DNA of 64,000 nt from Desulfosporosinus orientis DSM 765 (GTDB lineage Bacteria; Bacillota; Desulfitobacteriia; Desulfitobacteriales; Desulfitobacteriaceae): contig NC_016584.1 in assembly GCF_000235605.1 (NCBI RefSeq), positions 1,042,001 to 1,106,000 of the forward strand, read 5' to 3'. Under the pieces are notes generated by a model. The model was not told where the DNA came from. It worked only from the letters and a program-made list of their open reading frames with translations, and did no database searches. The translations under genes were made by a program, and so were the position numbers. Shown in pieces: positions 8,115 through 17,476 of the stretch (position 1 is its first letter; every line of letters starts with the position of its first letter).

Positions 8115-10013
8115 TTGAGACCGGTCAAAATTACGGATACGACTTTGAGGGATGCTCACCAAAGCCTTTGGGCAACTCGGATGCGTACAGAAGACATGCT
8201 GCCGATTCTAACAGAGCTGGATGAGGCAGGGTTTTTCTCTCTGGAAGTATGGGGAGGAGCAACCTTTGATGTGTGTTTGCGCTTTTTAGGCGAAGACCCT
8301 TGGGTACGTTTGAGGCAGATTAAAAGTCGGGTGAAAAAAACTCCTTTGCAGATGTTGTTAAGGGCCCAGTCATTAGTTGGGTATCAGCATTACCCGGATG
8401 ATGTTGTGCGAGAATTTGTGAAACTGAGCGTTAAAAATGGAATTGACATCATTCGAATATTCGATGCCTTAAATGATGTTCGAAATATGGTAGTTCCTAT
8501 GGAGGCAGCTAAGAAAGCAGGAGCTCATGTTCAAGCATCTGTTGTTTATACCATTAGTCCGGTTCACACAACAAAGCATTATTTGGAAACAGCCACAGCA
8601 TTGGCTGAACTTGGTGCAGATTCCATATGTATTAAAGATATGGCAGGTCTGCTTACTCCCTTGAAAGCTTATGAATTGGTGTCTTTGTTGAAAAAAGAAC
8701 TAGGAATCATGGTTCATTTACACAGCCATTATATCGGCGGAATGGCAGTAGGTACTTACTTAAAAGCTGCAGAAGCAGGTGTGGATGTTGTAGATACGGC
8801 TAGCGTTCCCTTAGCCTTTGGTGCAAGTCAGCCACCAGTTGAAACTGTTGTCCGGGCATTCCAAGAGACCGATTTTGATTCAGGAATTAGTTTGCGAAAA
8901 CTCTTCCATATTGCCAAGTATTTTGAATCATTGCGTAAAAGCCGTGGCTTTGAGCGCGGTATTACTCGCATCTCTGATATGAGGGTATTCGAACACCAGG
9001 TCCCGGGAGGCATGATCTCCAATCTGGTATCCCAGTTGGAAGAGCAAGGAGCATTGGACCGTATTCATGATGTTTTAGAGGAAATTCCCAAAGTGCGTGC
9101 TGAATTAGGATATCCGCCTTTGGTAACTCCAACGAGTCAAATTGTTGGAACGCAAGCTGTATTAAATGTTTTGAGCGGGGCAAGATATAAGTTAGTGCCT
9201 GGAGAAGTTAAGGGATATGTTCGTGGGCTTTATGGCCGGCCACCAGCTTCTATTGACTTAGAGATTCAAAAGAAAATCATTGGTGATGATGAGCCAATGT
9301 CGGTCAGACCGGCAGATCTTCTCGATCCTGGTATGGCTAAAGCCAAACAAGATAGTCTTAACTTAGCCCAATCGGAAGAAGATGTCGTCAGCTATGCACT
9401 TTTTCCGCAAATAGCAAAGAAGTTTTTTGAAGAGCGGGAGAAGGGCATTATCACAAGAGAAGAAACCCAAGACCGAAAGGCAAAAAAAGATATAAAAGAA
9501 ACACTTACTGGACTGTTATCTAAGGAGGATTCAAAATTGAATTTACAAGAAATCAAGGAACTCATTCAAATTATAGACGAAACGGAAATTAGTGAATTAA
9601 ATCTTGAAAGTGATGGCGTGAAAATCGCAATTCGTAAAGGTACGGGTGTTCCGGCCGGCATTCCGGTAGTGTCTGTTCCTCGCCAAGACGCTGTCCCGGC
9701 AGTGAGCGCAGCAGCACCTGTTCCTCCCAGTGTTGAAGTCCCGGTCAAAACACAGGAACCTGTTTTTAATGAGAACACGGAGACTATAACCTCTCCTATG
9801 GTTGGGACGTTCTATGCTGCACAATCTCCAGAAGCAGATCCCTATGTCAAAGTAGGACAGGTGATTGAGGTAGGTCAACCGGTCTGTATCGTCGAAGCTA
9901 TGAAGCTAATGAACGAAATCGAATCAGAAGTCGCCGGAAAAGTCCTTCAAATTCTTGTAGAAAACGGTCAGCCAGTAGAATATGGACAACCGCTGTTCGT
10001 CATTGAAAAATAA
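8115..10013 (+). CDS. biotin-dependent carboxyltransferase (pyruvate carboxylase subunit B / oxaloacetate decarboxylase alpha) with C-terminal BCCP domain
   Basis: 632 aa from TTG 8115 behind AGGGGTG. The N-terminal TIM barrel has '[17 protein letters not shown]', metal-binding 'HLHSHYIGG' and the catalytic-lysine region '[12 protein letters not shown]'. The conserved carboxyltransferase part ends near residue 465. An AccB-like segment follows ('[25 protein letters not shown]'), then a Pro/Ala-rich linker and a biotinyl domain with EAMKLMNE, biotin on Lys597. With the biotin carboxylase gene just downstream it probably forms a two-subunit pyruvate carboxylase. No oadB-type sodium pump gene is nearby, which argues against a Na+-pumping decarboxylase. 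An internal SD and TTG at 9522-9539 could also yield a free BCCP. Confidence 0.9.
   Translation: MRPVKITDTTLRDAHQSLWATRMRTEDMLPILTELDEAGFFSLEVWGGATFDVCLRFLGEDPWVRLRQIKSRVKKTPLQMLLRAQSLVGYQHYPDDVVREFVKLSVKNGIDIIRIFDALNDVRNMVVPMEAAKKAGAHVQASVVYTISPVHTTKHYLETATALAELGADSICIKDMAGLLTPLKAYELVSLLKKELGIMVHLHSHYIGGMAVGTYLKAAEAGVDVVDTASVPLAFGASQPPVETVVRAFQETDFDSGISLRKLFHIAKYFESLRKSRGFERGITRISDMRVFEHQVPGGMISNLVSQLEEQGALDRIHDVLEEIPKVRAELGYPPLVTPTSQIVGTQAVLNVLSGARYKLVPGEVKGYVRGLYGRPPASIDLEIQKKIIGDDEPMSVRPADLLDPGMAKAKQDSLNLAQSEEDVVSYALFPQIAKKFFEEREKGIITREETQDRKAKKDIKETLTGLLSKEDSKLNLQEIKELIQIIDETEISELNLESDGVKIAIRKGTGVPAGIPVVSVPRQDAVPAVSAAAPVPPSVEVPVKTQEPVFNENTETITSPMVGTFYAAQSPEADPYVKVGQVIEVGQPVCIVEAMKLMNEIESEVAGKVLQILVENGQPVEYGQPLFVIEK
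9537..10013 (+). CDS. possible internally initiated biotin carboxyl carrier protein
   Basis: Inside the carboxyltransferase frame, AAGGAGG (9522-9528) lies 8 bases before an in-frame TTG (9537). Translation from there gives 158 aa beginning N-L-Q-E-I-K-E-L-I, which looks like the native N-terminus of AccB (E. coli AccB is 156 aa). The product would include the Pro/Ala-rich linker and the biotinyl domain (EAMKLMNE). This suggests either an ancestral accB fused to the carboxyltransferase gene with its start signal kept, or two products from one gene. Expression of the short form is inferred only. Confidence 0.4.
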   Translation: MNLQEIKELIQIIDETEISELNLESDGVKIAIRKGTGVPAGIPVVSVPRQDAVPAVSAAAPVPPSVEVPVKTQEPVFNENTETITSPMVGTFYAAQSPEADPYVKVGQVIEVGQPVCIVEAMKLMNEIESEVAGKVLQILVENGQPVEYGQPLFVIEK

Positions 10014-10027
10014 GGAGAATTAAAAGC

Positions 10028-11374
10028 ATGTTCAAAAAAATCCTGATTGCGAATCGTGGGGAGATTGCCTTACGCATCATTCGAGCCTGTCGAGAGCTTG
10101 ATATTGAAACAGTCGCTGTTTTTTCTGAGGGAGATAGGGAAGCGTTGCATGTAAAAGCAGCGGATGAAGCAGTATGCATTGGCCCCGTGGCAAGTGCCAG
10201 GAGTTACCTCAATATTCCCAATATCATTAGTGCTGCAGAATTAACGGGGGTTGACGCTATTCACCCCGGATATGGTTTCTTATCGGAAAATGCCCGTTTC
10301 TCGGAGATCTGTGAATCTTGTAATATCTCATTCATAGGGCCATCCCCAAAAGTTATTGAAACTATGGGAGATAAAGCTATGGCTCGGAAGACCATGATTT
10401 CAGGCGGTGTTCCCGTTGTCCCCGGTTCGAAAGATATTATAACAGATGAAAAAACGGCTGAGAAAGTTGCCGAAGAGATTGGCTATCCGGTATTAATAAA
10501 AGCGTCCGCCGGCGGCGGAGGTAAGGGCATGCGGGTTGCTCAAAATGCCAAAGAGCTGCATAAATCCATTCTGGCTGCTCAGAACGAGGCTCAGGCTTCG
10601 TTTGGCAATGCTGAGGTTTATCTGGAAAAGTACGTGGAAGAACCTAGACATATTGAAATTCAAATATTAGGCGATAATTATGGGAATGTGGTTCATTTGG
10701 GTGAGCGTGACTGTTCCTTGCAGCGCCGTCATCAAAAGCTTCTTGAGGAATCTCCTTCAAGTGCCATTAATCCGGAGTTGAGAGACAGAATGGGAGCTGT
10801 TGCAGTTCAAGCAGCTAAATCAGCAAACTATTCTAATGCCGGTACAATTGAGTTCTTGCTGGACCGTCATGGAAATTTCTATTTTATTGAAATGAACACC
10901 CGCATCCAGGTAGAGCATCCTGTCACAGAAATGGTAACCAGCCTTGATTTGGTCAAGGAGCAAATCCGTTTAGCGGCAGGGGAACCTTTAGGCTACACAC
11001 AAGAAGATATTCAGATGAGGGGCTGGGCTATTGAGTGCAGAATCAATGCGGAAGACCCGGATAAAAACTTTATGCCTTCACCAGGGCTGATCAATATTTA
11101 TCATGCTCCCGGGGGACCGGGCGTACGGGTCGATAGTGCTGTCTACCAAGGATACACGGTGTCCCCATATTATGATTCAATGTTGGGTAAATTGATTGTT
11201 TGGGGAGCTACGAGACAAGAGGCTATTACCCGTATGAAGAGAGCCCTTGAAGAATATGTTATTGATGGGATTCATACTACCATTCCCTTCCATTTAAAGG
11301 TGCTGGATAATGCTTTCTATCAGCGCGGAGAAGTCTATACAAACTTCATTCAGCGCCGTATCTTAGGAGAATAA
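10028..11374 (+). CDS. accC: biotin carboxylase subunit (acetyl-CoA/pyruvate carboxylase)
   Basis: 448 aa, the usual length. ATP-grasp enzyme that carboxylates biotin using bicarbonate and ATP. Visible: N-terminal '[31 protein letters not shown]', the glycine-rich ATP loop '[12 protein letters not shown]', 'HIEIQILGD', '[16 protein letters not shown]' and '[14 protein letters not shown]'. It starts 14 bp after the carboxyltransferase/BCCP gene behind TAAGGAG, and the two share an operon. It may serve pyruvate carboxylase, acetyl-CoA carboxylase or both; downstream yqhY-like and nusB genes are also accBC neighbours in Bacillus. Confidence 0.93.
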   Translation: MFKKILIANRGEIALRIIRACRELDIETVAVFSEGDREALHVKAADEAVCIGPVASARSYLNIPNIISAAELTGVDAIHPGYGFLSENARFSEICESCNISFIGPSPKVIETMGDKAMARKTMISGGVPVVPGSKDIITDEKTAEKVAEEIGYPVLIKASAGGGGKGMRVAQNAKELHKSILAAQNEAQASFGNAEVYLEKYVEEPRHIEIQILGDNYGNVVHLGERDCSLQRRHQKLLEESPSSAINPELRDRMGAVAVQAAKSANYSNAGTIEFLLDRHGNFYFIEMNTRIQVEHPVTEMVTSLDLVKEQIRLAAGEPLGYTQEDIQMRGWAIECRINAEDPDKNFMPSPGLINIYHAPGGPGVRVDSAVYQGYTVSPYYDSMLGKLIVWGATRQEAITRMKRALEEYVIDGIHTTIPFHLKVLDNAFYQRGEVYTNFIQRRILGE

Positions 11375-11380
11375 GGATTT

Positions 11381-11413
11381 TAAGAATCTTCACTTTAAAA
11401 GTGAAGATTCTTA
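11381..11413. terminator. hairpin after biotin carboxylase gene
   Basis: Perfect 13-bp stem TAAGAATCTTCAC / GTGAAGATTCTTA around a 7-base loop. No strong T run follows, so it may be a weak or partial terminator. Confidence 0.55.
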
Positions 11414-11510
11414 ATGTTTGTGCGCCGGGCTCTTAGCTTTGCAAATAGATATTGTGTACTTGGCCGGCAAATTTATCAGAATTGAGAGAATTATCTACAG
11501 GAAATAGCCT

Positions 11511-11539
11511 TTGCTAGATCAGCCTTAATTTGGTATAAT
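11511..11539 (+). promoter_or_regulatory. sigma-A-type promoter for the Asp23/nusB region
   Basis: TTGCTA (11511-11516), 17-bp spacer, TATAAT (11534-11539). The 170-bp leader that follows can form an 8-bp hairpin TAGATGGA/TCCATCTA (11573-11595) and a longer-range AGAAGTTC/GAACTTCT pairing just before the ribosome-binding site of the Asp23 gene. Confidence 0.6.
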
Positions 11540-11710
11540 ATCAGCGTCATGTAGATAATGGAAACTTGATGGTAGATGGAGCTTAATTCCATCTATCCTT
11601 TAGTCGACTTATCTAGATTATAATTTGATATATGAACGTAATGCGAGGTAAGAAGTTCAATATTCAAACCACGAAAATCGAACATCGAACTTCTAATAGG
11701 GGGTGAGGAC

Positions 11711-12106
11711 ATGGAAAGTTTGGGAACAGAAAATTCCCTTGGGTCCATTAGAATTGCTGATGAGGTAGTTGAAGTTATCGCAGGATTGGCTGCTTCTGAG
11801 GTTGAGGGTGTCGTGGGCATGAGCGGGGGTCTGGTTGGAGATCTTGCCAACATGTTGGCGAGAAACAAAAACTTATCTAAAGGTGTTAAGGTTGAAGTCG
11901 GAGAACATGAGGTTGCCGTCGACTTGTTTATCGTTGTCGAGTATGGAGTCTCCATTCCCGATGTAGCTCTTAGTGTACAAGAAGCTGTCAAAGAGGGCAT
12001 CGAAAGTATGACGGGGCTGAAAGTTGTTGAAGCCAATGTACATGTACAAGGAGTTAATTTTAAACCCCTGCCGGAAGCCAAAGAAGAAGACTTACGTCTG
12101 AAGTAA
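11711..12106 (+). CDS. Asp23/Gls24 family envelope stress protein (YqhY-like)
   Basis: 131 aa, ATG 11711 behind GGGGGTGAGG. Carries the family pattern 'IRIADEVVEVIAGLAASEVEGVVGMSGG', central 'GVKVEVGEHEVAVDLFIVVEYGVSIPDVA' and 'VQEAVKEGIESMTGLKVVEANVHVQGV'. Asp23-family proteins gather at the membrane via AmaP, which is encoded next. In Bacillus the homologue yqhY also lies between accC and nusB, and its loss disturbs acetyl-CoA carboxylase balance, which fits the upstream biotin carboxylase. Confidence 0.9.
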   Translation: MESLGTENSLGSIRIADEVVEVIAGLAASEVEGVVGMSGGLVGDLANMLARNKNLSKGVKVEVGEHEVAVDLFIVVEYGVSIPDVALSVQEAVKEGIESMTGLKVVEANVHVQGVNFKPLPEAKEEDLRLK

Positions 12107-12150
12107 CGAAAATCATAATGCAAAGGCGGTTGCCTGCGTCTGAAGGCTTC

Positions 12151-12200
12151 AAGAGGGCTAATACGTGCGAAGACAGTGTCTTTGGGCACCGCTAAGTTTT
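12151..12200. repeat. REP-like palindromic repeat, copy 2
   Basis: Contains 'ggctaatacgtgcgaagaca' followed by 'gtgtctttgggcaccgctaa', closely matching the second unit at 2173-2216. The central palindrome here is imperfect (CGAAGAC/GTCTTTG). It lies between the Asp23 gene and amaP. Confidence 0.7.
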
Positions 12201-12257
12201 CAAATCTTATATCGGTCAGAGTTGAACAATTAAGCATTCTGTTCGGTGTAAAGAAGG

Positions 12258-12284
12258 CCCCCCCTGGATAAAACCGGGGGGGGT
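12258..12284. terminator. GC-rich hairpin between Asp23 gene and amaP
   Basis: CCCCCCCTGG opposite CCGGGGGGGG with loop ATAAAA, followed by TTTC. Likely a terminator or attenuator; the T run is short. Confidence 0.5.
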
Positions 12285-12304
12285 TTCTGAAAGAAGGGAC
12301 GACA

Positions 12305-12820
12305 ATGTTTGCCTATGTTTTAGGATTCCTTCTAATTCTGGCGGCTCTTTGTATTTTGGCTATTGCCACTGGATGGGGGCTTCCTTATTTCATCATAGCT
12401 CAGGGGCTAAGCTGGTTAAAAATAAATTCTTGGGAAAGTACACTAGTGTCTGGGGTTTTGCTTGTGTTAGGATTATTGTGTTTTCTTCGTCCCCGTGCCG
12501 GCTCGGAGTATTCCTTCCGCACCGCTTTAAAGGGAGGAGAGGTACGAATATCTCAAGATGCTTTGCAGGATATTATTGCCCGCAGTGCTAAAGGACTGTC
12601 CGGGGTAGCAGAAGTGAAGTCCAGTCTCCGACAGGTTGAAGCTGGTTTGGAGATTAATGTAATGTGTCAGTTTGAGCAAGGAGTTATCATACCTCAGATA
12701 TCCGGAGAAATACTGACTAAGGTTAAAGAGGATGTGGAACTCTATACTGGAATAAGAGTAGCTGAGGTGAAAGTGCTGGTGCGTCTTTTGGAAAAAGGCC
12801 GCTCAGTACGTGTCCGATGA
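12305..12820 (+). CDS. amaP: alkaline shock response membrane anchor protein AmaP
   Basis: 171 aa with two N-terminal membrane segments (about 3-24 and 44-62), then a cytoplasmic Asp23-like domain ('GGEVRISQDALQDIIARSAKGLSGVAEV...'). This matches AmaP, which anchors Asp23-type proteins at the membrane. Overlaps the next gene by four bases (ATGA). Confidence 0.82.
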   Translation: MFAYVLGFLLILAALCILAIATGWGLPYFIIAQGLSWLKINSWESTLVSGVLLVLGLLCFLRPRAGSEYSFRTALKGGEVRISQDALQDIIARSAKGLSGVAEVKSSLRQVEAGLEINVMCQFEQGVIIPQISGEILTKVKEDVELYTGIRVAEVKVLVRLLEKGRSVRVR

Positions 12821-13065
12821 GTGGCTTTTGGTCTAAAGCCGGAGAGAAACTGTCACAATTTTTAATTTGGTCTTTGGACAGTCATCCGGGTAAGCTAGTG
12901 GGAACAACCATCGGTTTTATCTTGGGGCTTTTATTTGTGACCTTGGGCTTTTGGCGGACCTTAGTATTGTCGCTGTTCGTTTTGTTGGGATTTCTCCTGG
13001 GTAAGCGGCAAGATGACCATCAGGATATTTCTTCCTGGCTGGAAAGAATGTTTAATAAGTTTTAA
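12817..13065 (+). CDS. DUF2273 family small membrane protein
   Basis: 82 aa, starting in the ATGA overlap with amaP. Two hydrophobic segments ('GTTIGFILGLLFVTLGFW' and 'LVLSLFVLLGFLLG') and a charged C-terminus ending in 'DISSWLERMF'. DUF2273 proteins accompany amaP and asp23 in many Firmicutes; their molecular role is unknown. Confidence 0.85.
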   Translation: MSGFWSKAGEKLSQFLIWSLDSHPGKLVGTTIGFILGLLFVTLGFWRTLVLSLFVLLGFLLGKRQDDHQDISSWLERMFNKF

Positions 13066-13115
13066 AACACTAATTTTTTATTTTTATAAATTACCTTAGT
13101 TAGGGAGGAATTTTC

Positions 13116-13571
13116 TTGAGTCGAAGACTAGCCCGTGAAACTGCATTACAAGTGCTTTTTCAAAGGGACCTGACGAAAGAACCATTGGCCACGGCAGAAG
13201 AAGTTCAACGTTGGGCAGAAGAGTTTGTAATACCAGAGTCCAGCAGGGACTTTGCCTTGGAGCTTGTAGATGGTACCATAGCCCATCAAAAAGAAATTGA
13301 CGAAACAATTTCGGTATGTGCTCAGGATTGGGCAATCAGCCGGATGGCAAATGTTGATCGAAATGTCATGCGACTAGCTACCTATGAGATTCTTTATCGC
13401 TCCGATATTCCGGGGCGAGTAAGTCTAAACGAGGCTATTGAATTAGCAAAGCGCTTTGGAGGAGAAGAGTCCGCTAAGTTCGTCAACGGAATTCTGGATC
13501 GAATTGTAGAGAAAGCTATGAAAACTGAGGAAAGGGGCAGTGAATCGCCCACAAAACCCGTAGTTGATTGA
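13116..13571 (+). CDS. nusB: transcription antitermination factor NusB
   Basis: 151 aa from TTG 13116 behind GGGAGGAA. The N-terminal 'SRRLARETALQVLFQRDL' and C-terminal 'LATYEILYRSDIPGRVSLNEAIELAKRFGGEESAKFVNGILDRI' are characteristic. NusB with NusE (S10) binds boxA RNA and supports rRNA antitermination. The C-terminus is slightly extended past the usual end ('ERGSESPTKPVVD'). Confidence 0.95.
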   Translation: MSRRLARETALQVLFQRDLTKEPLATAEEVQRWAEEFVIPESSRDFALELVDGTIAHQKEIDETISVCAQDWAISRMANVDRNVMRLATYEILYRSDIPGRVSLNEAIELAKRFGGEESAKFVNGILDRIVEKAMKTEERGSESPTKPVVD

Positions 13572-13684
13572 GATGATAGTAAATTTTAATTTTTGTGATC
13601 TTTTATAATTGAAGGAAAAATGAACAGGGATAGCGAATTAATAAATTATTGTGAGAAATTTTAACCATATTGAGGAGGAGACAA

Positions 13685-14527
13685 ATGTACCAGGTCATTA
13701 AAAAAAGATTGTTGGCAGCCGGCATTGCTTTGCTGGAAGTCAATGCACCAGCCGTGGCCGCTAAAGTCGAGCCAGGGCAATTTGTAATTGTCCGTGTTGA
13801 CGAGCAAAGTGAGCGCATTCCGCTGACTGTAATGGATTTTGATCGTGAAAAAGGTACTATCACGATTGTTGTTCAAGATGTAGGCTATTCATCAGCCATT
13901 ATTACCGGTATGAATGAAGGAGACTCCTTCCAGGATTTTGTCGGTCCTTTGGGAGTTGCTTCGGAAATTGAAAACTATGGTACTGTCGTATGCATTGGCG
14001 GTGGTTTAGGTATCGCTCCTGTACACCCAATTGCCCGGGCTTTAAAGGAAGCTGGAAATCATGTGATTTCAGTTTTAGGTGCCAGAAGTGCCGACCTGAT
14101 GATTCTGGAAGATGAAATGCGTGCCGTCAGCAATGAAGTTGTCGTTGCTACTAACGATGGCAGCCAGGGAGTTAAAGGATTTGTAACCGACGGACTGGCA
14201 GAAGTTCTCAAACAGGGACATGATGTTAAGGTGATTTGGGCTATCGGGCCTATGATCATGATGAAAGCGGTTGTTGAGTATACTCGTCCCTTAGGGATTA
14301 AAACCATTGTCAGCATGAATCCCATCATGGTTGACGGAACAGGTATGTGCGGAGCTTGCCGGATCAGCGTTGGCAACGAAACGAAGTTTGCCTGTGTCGA
14401 TGGACCGGAATTTGATGGGCATCTGGTAGATTTTGATTTGGCTATGAAACGTCTAGCCTATTACAAAGATGAAGAAAACCGGGCCAAAGCGCGTCTGGAA
14501 TGCAACCATGAAGGAGGGCATCACTAA
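13685..14527 (+). CDS. nfnA: NAD-dependent ferredoxin:NADP+ oxidoreductase subunit A (NfnA/SudB-like flavoprotein)
   Basis: 280 aa; ATG 13685 follows GAGGAGGAG. Ferredoxin-reductase fold: FAD-binding beta-barrel (about 1-95), NAD-binding domain with 'CIGGGLGIAPVHPIARAL' (about 102-119) and a C-terminal [2Fe-2S] motif 'GTGMCGACRISVG...FACVDGPEFDGHLVDF'. This matches the small subunit of NfnAB and the related sulfide dehydrogenase SudB. Overlaps nfnB by one base (TAATG). NfnAB bifurcates electrons between NADPH, NAD+ and ferredoxin. Confidence 0.9.
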   Translation: MYQVIKKRLLAAGIALLEVNAPAVAAKVEPGQFVIVRVDEQSERIPLTVMDFDREKGTITIVVQDVGYSSAIITGMNEGDSFQDFVGPLGVASEIENYGTVVCIGGGLGIAPVHPIARALKEAGNHVISVLGARSADLMILEDEMRAVSNEVVVATNDGSQGVKGFVTDGLAEVLKQGHDVKVIWAIGPMIMMKAVVEYTRPLGIKTIVSMNPIMVDGTGMCGACRISVGNETKFACVDGPEFDGHLVDFDLAMKRLAYYKDEENRAKARLECNHEGGHH

Positions 14528-15939
14528 TGGCAGATAACGTTGAAAGCACAAAAAAAGTAAAAATCCCTCGTCATGAAATGCCTTGCCAAGAACCAGAGGT
14601 AAGAGCACATAATTTTGAAGAAGTTGCTTTGGGCTATTCGGAAGAAACAGCCATCGAAGAAGCAAAGCGTTGTTTACAATGTAAGAAGCCTAAATGTGTG
14701 ACAGGGTGTCCTGTTGAAGTTCTTATTCCGGAGTTTATTCATAAAATCGCTGAGGGGGATTTCCAAGAAGCCGTTAATGTCTTGAAAGTCAAGAACTCTT
14801 TGCCGGCAGTCTGCGGCCGGGTTTGCCCTCAAGAAAACCAATGTGAAAGTAAATGTATTCTGGGAATTAAAGGTGAGTCTGTCGCAATCGGCCGTTTAGA
14901 GCGTTTTGTCGCGGATTACGGCATGAAGACAGGCAAGTCTGAATTTACGAAACCTGAAGCAAGCGGTAAGCGTGTTGCTATTATTGGAGCAGGTCCTGCT
15001 GGTTTAGCTTGCGCCGGTGACTTGGCGAAAGCAGGGCATACTGTAACTGTTTTTGAAGCCTTGCATGTAGCCGGCGGAGTATTAATGTATGGAATTCCTC
15101 AATTCCGTCTGCCAAAAGAAATCGTGCAAACGGAAATCGATACCCTCAAAGCCATGGGTGTAGAGATTCTTACCAATCAAGTGGTTGGTAAGGTTACCTC
15201 GGTTGATGAACTCATGGAAAACGGCTATGATGCCGCATTTATCGGAACTGGTGCAGGACTTCCTTACTTCATGAATATTCCCGGGGAAAACTTGAATGGG
15301 GTTTATTCAGCTAATGAGTTTTTGACCCGGACAAACTTAATGAAGGGTTATCGCTTCCCTGAGTATGCAACTCCCGTAAAAGTCGGGAAAAATGTTGCGG
15401 TTCTAGGCGCAGGTAATGTTGCTATGGACTCTGCACGTACGGCCTTGCGCTTAGGCGCTGAGAATGTCTACATTATTTACCGTCGTTCTCGCGATGAGAT
15501 GCCGGCTCGTAAAGAAGAATTGGAACATGCCGAAGAAGAAGGCATTCAATTCCGTTTATTAACCAACCCTGTCTCTATTGAAGGTGATGAGCGTGGTTGG
15601 GTAAAAAGCCTTACCTGCCTGCGCTATGAGTTAGGGGAACCCGATGCTTCAGGACGACGTTCTCCTATTCCTATTAAAGGTTCTGAATTTGAAATTCCCA
15701 TGGACACAGTTGTAGTAGCTATCGGGCAAGGTCCTAATCCGCTGGTGACCACATCAACTCCTGGATTAGAACTCAACAAGCGAGGAAATATTGTCGCAGA
15801 TCCAGACACTTTAATGACTTCCAAACCCGGTGTTTTTGCCGGCGGTGATATTGTTACAGGTGCTGCAACGGTTATTTTAGCGATGGGAGCTGGCAAGAAG
15901 GCTGCGGCCGGTATTGATCAGTATCTTAAAGGAAAATAA
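14527..15939 (+). CDS. nfnB: NADPH-dependent oxidoreductase NfnB / glutamate synthase small-subunit-like (GltA family)
   Basis: 470 aa. N-terminal iron-sulfur domain with 'CLQCKKPKCVTGCPVEVLIPEFI' and 'VCGRVCPQENQCESKCILG'; FAD motif 'VAIIGAGPAGLACAGDLAKAGHTVTVFE' (about 156-183); second nucleotide-binding motif 'VAVLGAGNVAMDSARTALRLGA'; C-terminal 'KPGVFAGGDIVTGAATVILAMGAGKKAA'. The adjacent NfnA-type subunit, with no large glutamate synthase gene, favours NfnB over GltD. The following folD-fchA pair suggests the NADPH supply is tied to one-carbon metabolism. Confidence 0.9.
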   Translation: MADNVESTKKVKIPRHEMPCQEPEVRAHNFEEVALGYSEETAIEEAKRCLQCKKPKCVTGCPVEVLIPEFIHKIAEGDFQEAVNVLKVKNSLPAVCGRVCPQENQCESKCILGIKGESVAIGRLERFVADYGMKTGKSEFTKPEASGKRVAIIGAGPAGLACAGDLAKAGHTVTVFEALHVAGGVLMYGIPQFRLPKEIVQTEIDTLKAMGVEILTNQVVGKVTSVDELMENGYDAAFIGTGAGLPYFMNIPGENLNGVYSANEFLTRTNLMKGYRFPEYATPVKVGKNVAVLGAGNVAMDSARTALRLGAENVYIIYRRSRDEMPARKEELEHAEEEGIQFRLLTNPVSIEGDERGWVKSLTCLRYELGEPDASGRRSPIPIKGSEFEIPMDTVVVAIGQGPNPLVTTSTPGLELNKRGNIVADPDTLMTSKPGVFAGGDIVTGAATVILAMGAGKKAAAGIDQYLKGK

Positions 15940-15979
15940 ATTTCAATCACTATTAATTAATTTGAAAGGAGTGTGTGTC

Positions 15980-16831
15980 TTGGCACAATTATTGGATGGT
16001 AAAGCAGTATCGAAAATAATGAAAGAAGAAATTCGCGAGGAAATTGCACAATGGAAAGAAAAGGGAGTGCAGCCCAAACTTGCGGTTATATTGGTTGGAG
16101 ATGACCCGGCATCCGTTGTCTATGCCCGATCCAAGCAGAAAGTGTGTGAAGGAATCGGCATGGCTTTTGAACTTTTCACTATGCCTGGTTCAACACCGGA
16201 AGCCGATATTCTGGCAAAAATCGAAAGTCTTAACAATGATCAAAATGTCCACGGCATTATGATCGAGCTGCCGCTTCCTAAAGGAATTTCCAAGGAAAAA
16301 GTTATGGCTGCAGTACGTCCGGAAAAAGATGTGGACGGAGTTCATCCAATCAACCGTGGCTATATCTTAAGCGGTGAAGAAGGACTTTTCCCGGCCACCC
16401 CGCAAAGCTGTATTGAGCTGCTTCTGCGCTCCGGAGTGGAAATTGCCGGCAAACATGTGGTTATTGTAGGCCGTGGAGAAACCGTCGGTAAACCTCTTGT
16501 TTTCCTCATTCTCAAGCACAATGCTACGGTGACAATTTGTCACTCCAAAACACCTGATTTAGGAGCTCATACCCGTCAGGCTGATATTTTGATCGCTGCT
16601 GTTGGCCGTGCTAAGCTGATTAAAAAAGATATGGTCAAAGCCGGTGCCATTGTTGTCGATGCCGGCATCAACGAAATCCCTGAAGGAATCTGCGGAGATG
16701 TTGATTTTGAAGCTGTTCAAGAGGTTGCTGATCGAATCTCTCCAGTTCCAGGTGGTGTTGGTTCCCTAACCACTGCCTTAATTATGCGCAATGTTCTGAA
16801 GGGAATCGTCCTGCAAGGAGGTACTCGTTAA
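15980..16831 (+). CDS. folD: bifunctional methylenetetrahydrofolate dehydrogenase/methenyltetrahydrofolate cyclohydrolase
   Basis: 283 aa from TTG 15980, well spaced after AAAGGAGTG; the frame is open further upstream into nfnB but without a site. Catalytic 'ARSKQKVCEGIG' with the lysine of the Y-x-x-x-K type motif, 'GIMIELPLPKGI', 'PEKDVDGVHP', the NADP-binding 'VVIVGRGETVGKP' and C-terminal 'PVPGGVGSLTTALIMRNVL'. It overlaps the cyclodeaminase gene by one base. Confidence 0.94.
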   Translation: MAQLLDGKAVSKIMKEEIREEIAQWKEKGVQPKLAVILVGDDPASVVYARSKQKVCEGIGMAFELFTMPGSTPEADILAKIESLNNDQNVHGIMIELPLPKGISKEKVMAAVRPEKDVDGVHPINRGYILSGEEGLFPATPQSCIELLLRSGVEIAGKHVVIVGRGETVGKPLVFLILKHNATVTICHSKTPDLGAHTRQADILIAAVGRAKLIKKDMVKAGAIVVDAGINEIPEGICGDVDFEAVQEVADRISPVPGGVGSLTTALIMRNVLKGIVLQGGTR

Positions 16832-17466
16832 TGGATATGAACAAGATTTGGGAGTGGACTACTGACGAATTTTTGAATGTTTCGGCCAGCTCTTCGCCGA
16901 CACCCGGTGGCGGAAGTGTATCTGCTTATGTTGGCGCACTGGCGGCTTCCATGACTTGTATGGTTGCCAATCTTACAGTAGGTAAGGAAAAGTATAAAGA
17001 TGTTGAACCTCAAGTCAAAGAAATCTTGGCTGAAGCAGAAGCTGTTTTAGGCATGCTCAAAGAGGGATTAAGTCAAGATATAGCTGAGTTCTCTAATTTT
17101 ATGGATGTTCTTAAACTGCCTAAGAGCACTGATGAGGAAAAAGCTGTACGAGCTGAAAAAATGCAGGAAGTCTTGGTATCGGCTACCAACACTCCCCTTG
17201 GGATTTCCCAAAACTGCTTTAGAGTTTTGCAGTTAGCTCAAAAGCTGGCTCCCATCGGCAACAAAGGTGCTATTAGTGATGTTGGTGTATCCGCATACTT
17301 GGCAGAGAGTGCCTTGAAATCAGCGATGCTAAGCGTGGATATCAATTTACCTGGAATTAAAGACACGGCTTATCAGGAGAAAGTTAAGGCAGAACGAACT
17401 CGACTTTTCGAAGAAGCTGCAGCTATTTGTGCTGATACAGTAGCAGTCGTGCAAAGCAGAATGTAA
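16831..17466 (+). CDS. fchA: methenyltetrahydrofolate cyclohydrolase / formimidotetrahydrofolate cyclodeaminase family (FchA)
   Basis: 211 aa, starting in the folD stop (TAATG). The family pattern 'SSSPTPGGGSVSAYVGALAASMTCMVANLTVGK' is at about residues 21-53, and the rest is helical. Members act as cyclodeaminases in histidine/glycine use or as the cyclohydrolase of acetogenic one-carbon metabolism. The nfnAB-folD-fchA context favours the C1 pathway role. Ends at a terminator. Confidence 0.88.
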   Translation: MDMNKIWEWTTDEFLNVSASSSPTPGGGSVSAYVGALAASMTCMVANLTVGKEKYKDVEPQVKEILAEAEAVLGMLKEGLSQDIAEFSNFMDVLKLPKSTDEEKAVRAEKMQEVLVSATNTPLGISQNCFRVLQLAQKLAPIGNKGAISDVGVSAYLAESALKSAMLSVDINLPGIKDTAYQEKVKAERTRLFEEAAAICADTVAVVQSRM

Positions 17467-17476
17467 GTTTAAATTA

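Noticed and set aside
11593-12237. 214-aa open frame on the - strand
   Set aside because: Opposite-strand shadow of the Asp23/Gls24 gene; composition is Ser/Thr/Pro-rich as expected for an antisense frame, and it has no fitting ribosome-binding site.
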